NCBI RefSeq assembly: GCF_031157315.1
Contig: NZ_JAVIFU010000018.1
Location: forward strand, 62,001 to 126,000
Direction of reading: 5' to 3'
From: Paenibacillus sp. LHD-38
GTDB lineage: Bacteria; Bacillota; Bacilli; Paenibacillales; Paenibacillaceae
Length of the DNA: 64,000 nucleotides
Numbering within the stretch: the first letter of the stretch is position 1; every line of letters starts with the position of its first letter. The position numbers were made by a program, and so were the translations under genes. The notes under the pieces are model-generated. The model saw nothing but the letters and a program-made list of their open reading frames with translations. It ran no database searches and had not been told where the DNA came from. Shown here piece by piece: positions 28,597-36,686 of the stretch.

Positions 28597-29841
28597 ATGA
28601 GCGGACTGATCGATTGGCTGCGTAAGGGCTATGGGAAAAAGCTCGTTTCGCTTCATGCTTGGAACGGCTGGATTGTGGTGATTTTGGCATTGACCGGGCT
28701 TATCCTGATCGGCGGCTTCTGGCGCGGTTTTCTAGGCGAGGGCCGGGTTTGGATCAAGTGGGCCCATATTGTTGTCGGCATTGCTTCTATTTTGCCAGTC
28801 GTCTACTACCTGCTGCTTGCGGGGAAGCATTGGAAGCAGCTGAAGCAAAAGCCGTGGCAGCGATTTAACGTGCTTGTGGTGCTTGGATTATTGCTGGGAT
28901 GGTTCGGCTCAGGCGTGCTTTTGTGGCAGTTTAGGGCAGTAGGGCCAGGCGTTTCGAATGTCGCGTTAGTCATCCATGATCTGTTAACGTGGATCGGTCT
29001 GCCTTATATCATTTACCATTCCGTCACGCGGGTCAAATGGCTGAAAGAGCCGAATCGACGGACGATCAAAAACGAACAACAGAAGGATGCCGACGTTATC
29101 CATCCAGCGGGGGCGCCACAGGCTGTGTATACGCGTAAAACGTTCATTCGCGGCGCGATTGGCCTCGGTCTCGCGGTCACGGTAGGGCCTTCTTTTCTAA
29201 AATGGATCGGCACCTCGCTAGGAAGCGTAGGCGGAAGCGAAACCATCGATAAGCTTATCGAAAAGGATACGAATATGCTGCTTCCGGCACCGCAGCCGCT
29301 TCCGGCCTCCACTCCGCCGCTTGGGGGAGGCGCAATCGGGCAATTCCGTGTTTATACGGTAACGCCGATTCCTTCTTTTACAAACGCGGATTGGTCGTTT
29401 ACGATAGACGGGCTCGTGAACAAGACGTTTAAATGGGATTGGGAGCAGTTTGTGGCGCTGAAGCGCACGGTACAGGTGAGTGATTTTCACTGCGTGACCG
29501 GCTGGTCGGTGTACAAAAATACCTGGGAGGGCATACCTCTCAAAGAGCTGCTTAAGATGGCGGGCGTGCAGTCTGGCGCGGAAACGGTAAAGCTTTACTC
29601 GGGAGATGGCGTCTATACGGATACGCTGACGCTTGAACAAGCGGATTTGGACGACGTTATGGTTGCCGTTATGCATGACGGCAAGCCGATACCGAGTGAT
29701 CTCGGCGGACCCGTCCGGCTTATCGTACCGAAAATGTATGCCTACAAATCGGTGAAATGGTTGAATCGGATCGAGCTGATTAAAGGCGAGCATGTGGGCT
29801 ATTGGGAAGAGCGTGGATATGCGAATGACGCATGGGTGTAG
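28597..29841 (+). CDS. Molybdopterin-dependent oxidoreductase (sulfite oxidase/YedY type) fused to a cytochrome-b-like membrane domain
   Basis: A 414-residue fusion. The first 145 residues hold about four membrane helices with regularly placed histidines (LHAWNGW, WAHIVVG, VIHDLLTW, YHSV), as in b561-type haem domains. After a cytoplasmic loop, TRKTFIRGAIG resembles a Tat signal with lysine replacing the second arginine. The C-terminal half is the molybdopterin-binding domain, with the metal-ligating cysteine in FHCVTGWSV. It would transfer electrons between the membrane and an outer-face substrate, possibly as a methionine or nitro/sulfoxide reductase. AGGGAGG precedes ATG 28597. The substrate is unknown. 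Confidence 0.85.
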   Translation: MSGLIDWLRKGYGKKLVSLHAWNGWIVVILALTGLILIGGFWRGFLGEGRVWIKWAHIVVGIASILPVVYYLLLAGKHWKQLKQKPWQRFNVLVVLGLLLGWFGSGVLLWQFRAVGPGVSNVALVIHDLLTWIGLPYIIYHSVTRVKWLKEPNRRTIKNEQQKDADVIHPAGAPQAVYTRKTFIRGAIGLGLAVTVGPSFLKWIGTSLGSVGGSETIDKLIEKDTNMLLPAPQPLPASTPPLGGGAIGQFRVYTVTPIPSFTNADWSFTIDGLVNKTFKWDWEQFVALKRTVQVSDFHCVTGWSVYKNTWEGIPLKELLKMAGVQSGAETVKLYSGDGVYTDTLTLEQADLDDVMVAVMHDGKPIPSDLGGPVRLIVPKMYAYKSVKWLNRIELIKGEHVGYWEERGYANDAWV

Positions 29842-29964
29842 CTATCCTTTGATGATGAATATGTAAACCCACCTTCATACTTAGTTTTAGTGATATGATG
29901 ATAAAGACTGCTAAGCAAATGGGCTTTATTTTATCAAAAAATAGCGATGGGGAAGGTGCTGCTG

Positions 29965-30828
29965 GTGAGTAAAACGAGCATTTTGCATCAGACGTTTACG
30001 CTGGAGCTGGAACCGGATGTGTTTATTAAAGGCGATATTAGGGTGAAGGAAGAGGGAGGACGCATGCCGGTCCTCCTTTTTGCGCATGGCTTTAAAGGGT
30101 TCAAGGATTGGGGGTTCTTCCCTTATGCTTCTGAGCGGTTCGCGCAGCAGGATTTTGCGGTCATTACGTTTAATTTCTCACATAACGGCGTGAATGAGCA
30201 GGACTTCGACGAGCTGGAGAAATTCGGCCGGAACACCTACTCGCAGGAGCAGAAGGATCTTTCTGCCGTACTTGCAGCTGTGTTGGAGGATAGACTTCCG
30301 TTGGTGGAGCAGCTGGATAAGGAGCAAATTCTCTTGGTAGGGCATAGCCGCGGCGGAGGGAACAGCGTGCTGTTCGCAGCGGAGCATCCTGAAATACGCG
30401 GTGTCGTGTCATGGAACGGCATAGCGAATGTGAATCTATTCGGCGAGGAGTTCCGCAAACAGGTTTTGCAGGATGGCGTAGGTTATGTAGCTAATGCCAG
30501 AACGAAGCAGGAGATGCCGATCAACGCTGTATTTTTCGAGGACTTGGATCGAAATCGGGAGCGCTTCGACATTACGGATCGAGCCGCGTCGCTGAAGACA
30601 CCAGTGCTGTTCATTCAAGGGCTGCAGGATTCAGAGCGGCTGCTTGCGGGCTTTCGCTCTTTGAAGGAGGCTGCGCCTCATCATCGCTTTGCGAAACTGG
30701 AAGGAGCGACACATACTTTCGGGACGGTGCATCCTTTTGCAGGAACGACGGATGATTTGGAGCGGGCGATTGCCATTACGGGTGCTTTCTTTGCTCCGCT
30801 GCTGGAGAGGCAATCGAATCAGAATTAA
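29965..30828 (+). CDS. Alpha/beta hydrolase (dienelactone hydrolase-like)
   Basis: A 287-residue cytoplasmic hydrolase with the nucleophile elbow GHSRGGG near residue 125, an HGF oxyanion segment near residue 41 and a late ATHTFGTVHPF histidine region. The frame also has ATG 29947, but there is no ribosome site there, while GGGGAAGG sits eight bases before GTG 29965. The fold suggests an esterase or peptidase-like acyl hydrolase; the substrate cannot be told. The next gene starts about 30 bases on and may be co-transcribed. Confidence 0.8.
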   Translation: MSKTSILHQTFTLELEPDVFIKGDIRVKEEGGRMPVLLFAHGFKGFKDWGFFPYASERFAQQDFAVITFNFSHNGVNEQDFDELEKFGRNTYSQEQKDLSAVLAAVLEDRLPLVEQLDKEQILLVGHSRGGGNSVLFAAEHPEIRGVVSWNGIANVNLFGEEFRKQVLQDGVGYVANARTKQEMPINAVFFEDLDRNRERFDITDRAASLKTPVLFIQGLQDSERLLAGFRSLKEAAPHHRFAKLEGATHTFGTVHPFAGTTDDLERAIAITGAFFAPLLERQSNQN

Positions 30829-30858
30829 TAATATAAAATGTTAGGGGAGCTAAGCATT

Positions 30859-31707
30859 ATGACTTATTATCAAAAAGCAGACTGGGTGCTGGAGCAATTG
30901 GGCAAGGAAGGCACGGTTATCGTCGATGCACGTTATGCGTTAAACGATACCGAAGCGGGCAAAAGGGCGTATGCTGAAGCGCATATTCCAAGTGCTTATT
31001 ATGTAGATTTAAGCCATGACCTTTCGGGTCCAAAACGTCCGAATGGAGAAGGCGGACGCCACCCGCTGCCGGAGCCGCAGGCGCTGGCTGCTGTTTTTGA
31101 GCGAATGGGTATCGGTCAAAATACGACGGTCATCGCCTACGATGATCATGGCGGCGCGATGGCCTCCCGCTTGCGCTGGCTGTTGCAGTGGCTCGGGCAT
31201 GATGGGCAAGTCTACCTGTTGGAGGGCGGATTTGCCGGCTGGCAAGCAGCCGGTCATCCGGTTAGCACGGAATTTCCTGCTTCGGCGGAAGGAGTAACCT
31301 TCATGCCTGCCGTTCAGGAGGACATGCTGGTTAGCCGGGATGAAGTTAAGGCACGTATCGGCAAAGCCGGCACCGTGCTGATTGATTCCAGAGAAGCCCC
31401 GCGCTACCGCGGCGAGGTCGAGCCGCTTGATCCGGCGGCCGGACATATTCCAGGCGCGATCAACCGCTTCTGGAACGAGGGCAAACGCGCCGACGGCAGC
31501 TGGAAGTCGCCCGAAGAGCAAGCCGAGCGCTTCGTAGGCTTGTCGCAGGAAGACGAAATCATCGTCTACTGTGGCTCAGGCGTGACGGCTACGCCGAATG
31601 TTTTTGCTTTGCAAGAAGCGGGGTTCCGCAATGTGAAGCTTTATGCGGGGAGCTGGAGTGATTGGAGTTCGGACTTCTCTAACTCCATCGCCACCGGAGA
31701 CGAGTAA
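30859..31707 (+). CDS. Thiosulfate/3-mercaptopyruvate sulfurtransferase (tandem rhodanese)
   Basis: A 282-residue protein with two rhodanese domains. The active cysteine is in the second domain, YCGSGVTATPN. It transfers sulfane sulfur to cyanide or thiols. ATG 30859 follows AGGGGAG by nine bases and is preferred over the in-frame ATG 30838. The C-terminus reads AGSWSDWSSDF, whereas relatives usually continue toward NPVATGE; the last residues here (SNSIATGDE) differ. This exact 3' end recurs at 38.3, 40.0 and 45.5 kb, so the gene appears to be an integration or recombination target and its end may have been replaced. Confidence 0.9.
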   Translation: MTYYQKADWVLEQLGKEGTVIVDARYALNDTEAGKRAYAEAHIPSAYYVDLSHDLSGPKRPNGEGGRHPLPEPQALAAVFERMGIGQNTTVIAYDDHGGAMASRLRWLLQWLGHDGQVYLLEGGFAGWQAAGHPVSTEFPASAEGVTFMPAVQEDMLVSRDEVKARIGKAGTVLIDSREAPRYRGEVEPLDPAAGHIPGAINRFWNEGKRADGSWKSPEEQAERFVGLSQEDEIIVYCGSGVTATPNVFALQEAGFRNVKLYAGSWSDWSSDFSNSIATGDE

Positions 31708-31830
31708 GAGCCGAGAAGCCCCGTCGGACGGGCATTCTGAGTACATCACCACTTGAGGCGAGTGCCTTTGGCGATGTATTCAGCGGGGCTTCGAGTCAAC
31801 ACGAAATCAACAATCGCTCACTGAAATCGC
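31651..31830. repeat. Sulfurtransferase 3' end repeat, copy 1 (in the intact gene)
   Basis: The 20-base core AGCTGGAGTGATTGGAGTTC (31651-31670) is inside the gene. Downstream lie a large inverted repeat (GAAGCCCCG 31715, CGGGGCTTC 31784) and a GTACATCACC...GGCGATGTAT hairpin, ending near TCAACACGAAATCAAC. About 130 bases of this tail match copy 3 at 40.1 kb. Confidence 0.75.
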
Positions 31831-31930
31831 TTTCATGAATGGCAAACCCGAGCGTGCGCTCGTATGCTTTTGGATACGTCGTACAGCGCGCCGAGCATGC
31901 AGGCCCTCGACGCTGTACGCACACAAAGAA

Positions 31931-31969
31931 GGCCGGTAGCCCCTCCTCGTGGGAGTGGCTAACCGGCCC
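31931..31969. other. Strong inverted repeat
   Basis: GGCCGGTAGCCCCTCC pairs with GGGAGTGGCTAACCGGCC around TCGT. No T run follows, so it is only a possible terminator. The rest of 31840-32270 shows no gene. Confidence 0.5.
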
Positions 31970-32278
31970 ACTTTACGTAGAATAAGACGTTACTTCAAAG
32001 TATTTCACGTGTTAATTTAGGCATCGAGTCAACAGCTTTCCCACCGCTACAAACCAATCAACAGAAAATCAACGATTGAACTTCAAATGGATGTTGCAGA
32101 GAGCGGTTTGAGGAGGTTAGGACATTAGGAAAAGATGCGATGAAGTTCGAGATTAGCGAAAGTTGTATAGCTAAGCGTAGACTTTAAATAATATATACAT
32201 AGGCCAAATGACATGCTATATTCATTTAGAAGTTGTTGGAATTTTTTTGGCTATATTTGCGAAGTTCGTAAATATTAT

Positions 32279-32286
32279 GTTAAGCG
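32279..32286 (+). other. attC-like core site before cassette 1 (weak)
   Basis: GTTAAGCG fits the GTTRRRY integron core and lies 55 bases before the first cassette-like gene, the same layout as at the next two boundaries. The partner arm is not clear. Confidence 0.25.
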
Positions 32287-32340
32287 AAATTCTCGAAAAA
32301 TTATTAAGTAAAGAAATCAAGAAGTATTGGAGAGATACTT

Positions 32341-33222
32341 TTGAGAGATTTAATAGATGAGATCAAAATGTATGGACTATTACATAAAGATGTAATTTCA
32401 AAATTGATTCATAAAAAATACTACTACCAATCTTCTGAAACTTATGCAAACACTTTATTCAACTTGAGGGATGTTAAACAAGCAAACAAAATTTATTGGG
32501 AAGAGATCTTATTGAGAGCTCATTTTGCATCCGTGACAAGTATAATGCGAAACGAAAAATGGTTAAGTGGAATAATAATGTCAATTGAAACTAATAATTT
32601 CATCGTATTTTCAGCATCACTAAGAGGATTTTTAGAGTCTGTAACTGATAGTTGCTATTCACTTAGTTCCCCCTTTGACTTCACAAATAATTATAAAAAC
32701 ATAAAACAAGCTGTGGATGGTAATTTAAGCAAATATCTTATATCTCAAGAATTAGAAGAGAAGTTAATTCATTTTCAATTTGCTGCCAAATCGGACAAGA
32801 GTGGTATAAAACACAATCAGCCTTTATCTGCTACTGATTATATTAGGATGTTTGACCAACATAGTGATATAAACACAAAAAAATTATATTCAAAACTCTG
32901 TGAAGTTGTTCATCCAGCACATGACTCAATATCTTATTTTAAAACAAACGTTAGAGAAACTGAGAACTTTGAGTATTCAATTACAAAAAACACTCAAGAT
33001 GATTTACATATTGAAATAATAATAAGTGAATATAGAGACGTAATTTCAAACTTACTTAAATTGTCTTTGAGCACACCGTTTATCTATTTGAAAATTTTAA
33101 ATCTGTTCGAAATTGATTTAGTACAATCTGAATATATAGATTCTTGTATTTTTAACAATCTAATAAATGAAGATGTTTGGATTGAGGTACTGGGAATGGT
33201 GAGAAAATCTTATGAATTATGA
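32341..33222 (+). CDS. Unknown protein, possible HEPN/DUF5677-like, cassette 1
   Basis: A 293-residue, mostly helical soluble protein in clearly AT-rich DNA. It starts at TTG 32341 with GGAGAG upstream. SASLRGFLESVTDSCYSL and, near residue 190, SKLCEVVHPAHDSISYF recall DUF5677-like, HEPN-related proteins, but no strict R-x4-H motif is visible, so the assignment is tentative. Its TGA overlaps the attC-like element that separates it from the next gene. The composition differs from the sulfurtransferase beside it, suggesting transfer. Confidence 0.6.
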   Translation: MRDLIDEIKMYGLLHKDVISKLIHKKYYYQSSETYANTLFNLRDVKQANKIYWEEILLRAHFASVTSIMRNEKWLSGIIMSIETNNFIVFSASLRGFLESVTDSCYSLSSPFDFTNNYKNIKQAVDGNLSKYLISQELEEKLIHFQFAAKSDKSGIKHNQPLSATDYIRMFDQHSDINTKKLYSKLCEVVHPAHDSISYFKTNVRETENFEYSITKNTQDDLHIEIIISEYRDVISNLLKLSLSTPFIYLKILNLFEIDLVQSEYIDSCIFNNLINEDVWIEVLGMVRKSYEL

Positions 33223-33346
33223 CATAACAAGTTGAAAAAATAAATTTTGAAAGTAAATCGATGAGGCATTTCAGGTATCGGGGGAGCGGGATCAGCCGGA
33301 CACATCCGACTGTCGTCGGAGGTCGTGAACACAAGAACGTTATACG
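33221..33346 (+). other. attC-like element A between cassettes 1 and 2
   Basis: It starts with GACATAAC overlapping the gene stop and ends CGTGAAC, eight bases, GTTATACG (33339-33346). An internal TCCGAC-TGTC-GTCGGA hairpin is present. GGGATCAGCCGGACA matches the inner part of element C. The left inner arm is degenerate. Confidence 0.45.
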
Positions 33347-33401
33347 AAAGAATCGGAATATCATTAAGAAATCATCATAATTACCTAAGGGGGATAATTT
33401 T

Positions 33402-34145
33402 ATGATAAACGTTAAAGATCGATTTTATGACAGTTCGAAAGAAATCTCCTTTCTTAATCATTTAGACGATAGAGACGATACATTTTGGCAAGCTTTAAAT
33501 TATCTCGCGATACTAAATGAAGAAAAATTCAAAGAAGAAGATTTATACTTCCATCACGCTCGATATTTTATTATTTCAAGATTAATAAATCATATAATCG
33601 CTAGTTACCAAATGCTAAAAATGGGATTAGAAGACGAGAGTTCGATTATGCTTAGGCAAGCTTTTGAACTATCTTGGCTACTCAAATATTTTATTAATAA
33701 TCCTATGAAAGTTAAAAAATGGGTGGTAAAAAAGAAATTAAGAATTACTCCTTTAGAAAGAAGATTATCGACTGATAATAATTCTACCTCAGGAAAAATA
33801 TATGACGATTTAAGCAATATTGTACATTCAAATAGTAATTCCATTTGGGGTTCTTGTATTGGAGGAATGCATAATTCGTGGATTACGGATAGATTATTTG
33901 GACTATTAATGACAATAATTAATGATGTTATTGAATATTTTGAAGAAATAGTTTCACTGTTTGACATTAGTATCAGTAACAGTGAACTTATTCATATGAA
34001 AGAAGCAGTAATAAACAGAATCGGATATTCCATTTACGAGACTAGTTATCTTCTTGATTCTGAAAGTACGGTAAATAAGTTGAAAGAACTAGGTGAAGAT
34101 GACGTAATTAGGTATTTAGAAGAGAGTTATGAAATTGTCGAGTAA
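33402..34145 (+). CDS. Unknown protein, DUF5677-like, cassette 2
   Basis: A 247-residue helical protein with FHHARYFIISRLINHIIASY, SSIMLRQAFELSWLLKYFI and, near residue 140, LSNIVHSNSNS. This order (a helix with an arginine followed by a VHS segment) is what I associate with DUF5677-type proteins, which are probably HEPN relatives. ATG 33402 has a GGGGG site 55 bases after the attC-like core. AT-rich. No enzyme activity can be claimed. Confidence 0.6.
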   Translation: MINVKDRFYDSSKEISFLNHLDDRDDTFWQALNYLAILNEEKFKEEDLYFHHARYFIISRLINHIIASYQMLKMGLEDESSIMLRQAFELSWLLKYFINNPMKVKKWVVKKKLRITPLERRLSTDNNSTSGKIYDDLSNIVHSNSNSIWGSCIGGMHNSWITDRLFGLLMTIINDVIEYFEEIVSLFDISISNSELIHMKEAVINRIGYSIYETSYLLDSESTVNKLKELGEDDVIRYLEESYEIVE

Positions 34146-34179
34146 TAATTTGAATGCGTATTTGAGAAGTCGATTCCTT

Positions 34180-34336
34180 CGTATAACATCATATTCATGC
34201 TTCGGGCTATTCGGCTCTTGGTCTGCAGAGGAATCTCGGGAAAGTAGATTCAGAAAACAACTCTATACTGGCTAAGTCTGACGACCCGCACTACACGCTT
34301 AAGCCGGTGAGGGATTGTGAACAACAACGTTAGACG
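34180..34336 (+). other. attC-like element B between cassettes 2 and 3 (best copy)
   Basis: Layout R''-L''...L'-R': CGTATAAC (34180-34187), five bases, ATTCATGC; and TTGTGAAC (34315-34322), six bases, GTTAGACG (34329-34336). The outer arms are complementary at seven of eight positions. The left half aligns well with element C, and ACAACTCTATACTGGCT inside it matches ACAACTCTGTACTGGTT in C. Confidence 0.55.
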
Positions 34337-34366
34337 TAATTTGACAAAAGAAAGGGAAAAGAAAAC

Positions 34367-35095
34367 ATGGAAGAAAATACACGAGAACCCAACTGGCGTA
34401 GTAATGGGGCTATCTTTATAGTATTGAAGTCTTTTAATGAAATTATTAGTTTGCTTCGACAACACGAAGAAGAAGAGTCCGAAATTAAAGATAAGTTAAA
34501 TAATCATTTTATGAGACACATCGATGACATACACTCTGATGATGCTATGATCGCGTTTTGTGAGATAAACAATAAATTATGGAATCTCGAAAGTAATATT
34601 AAATCGTCTTGCGATGCGGTCATACTGACAAGTTGTATCGATATAGAAGCAAGGGTAAATATGTTTTGTTTCAACAATATAGGAGAGGTTACAACGGAGG
34701 CGATTGAGACATTGTCGCTGGTAAATAAACTTGAGGTTGCTCATCGAATATTAAATATTCCTCAATTAGTAGGTACACAACAATACACAGCGTTCAAGGA
34801 ATTAGTTTCTTGGCGTAATGCTTACGCTCATGGGAAATGTACGGATATGAATACAAAATCACTTAAAAAGAATCATTTAGAAAGTCCCGAGAGATATCCT
34901 GACTATATTGATTCGGTAATTATCCTAACTAAACAATCTAGTAATTATCTATATGTTTTGGATCATTTAAGAAAAAGAAGCAAACACCCTCAAACAAGTG
35001 GAAAGTTAACTCAACATGAAGAAATAAGAGAACTGAATAAAGAACTGAAGAATATATTGCGGGCTATTACAAAGAAGCGATCAAACATCGTCTAA
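34367..35095 (+). CDS. HEPN-like protein with R-x4-H motif, cassette 3
   Basis: A 242-residue helical protein. Residues 149-156 read WRNAYAHG, giving an R-x4-H motif (R150, H155) of the HEPN RNase-fold type. Coiled, charged helices precede it (residues 30-50) and a lysine and arginine rich tail follows. The start ATG 34367 has a GAAAGGGAAAAG site and lies 30 bases after an attC-like core. The stop codon TAA is inside the next attC-like arm (CGTCTAAC), a feature of true gene cassettes. HEPN proteins are common in toxin-antitoxin and defence loci, but no partner gene is evident. Confidence 0.62.
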   Translation: MEENTREPNWRSNGAIFIVLKSFNEIISLLRQHEEEESEIKDKLNNHFMRHIDDIHSDDAMIAFCEINNKLWNLESNIKSSCDAVILTSCIDIEARVNMFCFNNIGEVTTEAIETLSLVNKLEVAHRILNIPQLVGTQQYTAFKELVSWRNAYAHGKCTDMNTKSLKKNHLESPERYPDYIDSVIILTKQSSNYLYVLDHLRKRSKHPQTSGKLTQHEEIRELNKELKNILRAITKKRSNIV

Positions 35096-35190
35096 CACTA
35101 TATTCACGCAGCGTCGCTTTCGCTCATTGGTTAGAGAGGCCAGGAAGTGAAATCAGCCAGACAACTCTGTACTGGTTGATTCCATAGCAC
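35089..35190 (+). other. attC-like element C, right half missing
   Basis: CGTCTAAC (35089-35096), five bases, ATTCACGC (35102-35109), then a body homologous to element B up to ACTGGTT. The L'-R' half is absent; the integrase terminator follows instead, so the array is truncated here. Confidence 0.5.
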
Positions 35191-35196
35191 CAAATG

Positions 35197-35236
35197 GCCG
35201 GAATCCCACAATTAGGATTCCGGCTGTTATTGTTTT
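35197..35236. terminator. Terminator between cassette 3 and the integrase
   Basis: GCCGGAATCC and GGATTCCGGC form a perfect ten-base stem. On the plus strand it is followed by TGTTATTGTTTTT; it may work for both converging genes. Confidence 0.7.
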
Positions 35237-35240
35237 TATT

Positions 35241-36392
35241 CTAAGCTCTTATTATTGTATTATTTCTCGTTTCTAGTATGACATTTAATTCCTCAGCTGC
35301 TTTGTAATCGACTCCGTAAGTATGCGAGTATCGATCCAAAGTTATGCCAACGCTTGAATGTCCTAGTCTTTCGCTTACAATTTTAGGATTAATGTCCTTA
35401 AGAATCAGCAGGCTAGCGTGGGTGTGACGCAGATCATGGTACCGGATTCTAGGTAGCCCGGATTTTTGCAGCATATCACGCCAACGAGATTCAAAGTAAC
35501 ATGGGCTTATAGGGCAACCAGCTTTGGTCTGCGTTACAAGACCGTGGTCGTTGTATTTGGCTCCAGCGGCGAGCTTATCTTGAGCCAGCAGAACTTTCTG
35601 TTTCTTAAGAGCGTCGATTGTGATTTGTGGGAGCGCTATGGCGCGTATACCAGCTGTTGTTTTGGGTTCCTGAAAGATATGACCTTTCTCACCGCGCGTG
35701 TACGACTGAACTATTGTGATCGTCCCCTTGGCAAGATCTACATCTTCCCAGCGAAGGGCGATAGCTTCGCCTCTACGTAAGCCACAAGTAGCTGCCAGCA
35801 AGATAATCATGTAGTATCGATATTGTTTAGCGTAGTTAAGGAACTCTACAAGTTGTTCGACCGTTCAGACGTTCATTTTGGTTTTTGGAACTTTGGGCGG
35901 TTGCACCAGAGCGGCAACGTTGCGATGAAGCGTTTCATGCCGAACAGCTGTTGCTAGACCGTCGTGGATAACCTTGTGTACATGGTTTGCGGTTTGCGAA
36001 GAAAGTTTCTTCACGACCCGAAGCATTTCGTACATGCTCACAAGATGGTGGGGCGTAAGTTTTACGAGAGGGACTTGTCCAAGTTGAGGGATGATGTGAT
36101 AGTTGATGAGCCACTTGTAATTTTTTGCTGTGCCAGGTCTAAGATTTGGTCGCTTGATATCAAGAAACTTGGTGAAGTATTCCTGTACAGTCTCCTTAGT
36201 CTCCTCGACGTAACTCCCGCTCCCAAGATCGGAGAGAACATTCGCTAGAGCCGCTTCAGCTTCTTTCTTATTTGTAAAGAAGGCTATCATCTTTTGCCGC
36301 CGTGTATCAGTCTCTGGATGCTTGCCCATATCGATCGTATAGGCATACGTTCCGTTCTTACGTTTTGAGATACATCTACGCCAATTCCTAGC
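35241..36392 (-). pseudogene. Phage-type tyrosine integrase, broken by a nonsense codon
   Basis: The minus strand reads in one frame from 36392 to 35241, interrupted only by TGA at 35865-35867, where relatives have a codon for a residue such as tryptophan (KMNV-stop-TVEQLVEFLNY). N-terminal arm-binding and SAM-like core-binding parts are present (KNGTYAYTIDMGK, NKKEAEAALANV). The catalytic part is complete: arginine in CGLRRGE, HDLRH box, LGHSS histidine and tyrosine in LDRYSHT. No start codon remains upstream of the TAA at 36393-36395, except ATG 36329, which would cut the N-terminus. It could once have moved this segment; now it is probably dead unless suppressed. Confidence 0.85.
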
Positions 36393-36426
36393 TTACAAAC
36401 GTTTTCTAATTGCAATAGGAGTACCT

Positions 36427-36468
36427 ACCTGACACGAACGAAGCCCTGTCTGACGGGGCGGTGTCGGT
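36427..36468. other. Inverted repeat in the integrase/DUF4062 gap
   Basis: Outer arms ACCTGACAC and GTGTCGGT, inner GCCCTGTC and GACGGGGC. The CCYGTCNGACGGG centre also occurs at 31.72 and 40.10 kb. The rest of 36393-36686 holds no gene; a TATACT -10-like site is at 36645. Confidence 0.5.
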
Positions 36469-36686
36469 TAGAGGGAGAGGATGGACAAGGAGCAACAATT
36501 GTCCTTTGCGAAACGTTTCTTATCTTGAATAGACCACTTTTCATACGGTTTAGCAAATAGCTTGGCGAAACCTCTTTCAGAGGACAGAGATTATGTCATT
36601 AGTATGACCTTGATCGAAGTATTCCACGATTGTAAAAAAAAGCGTATACTATTACCCATAATGATTTGATGCGGGTGGTGTCATAT

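Noticed and set aside
31931-31969. Classical terminator for the sulfurtransferase
   Set aside because: The hairpin is strong but lies over 200 bases downstream and lacks a T run.
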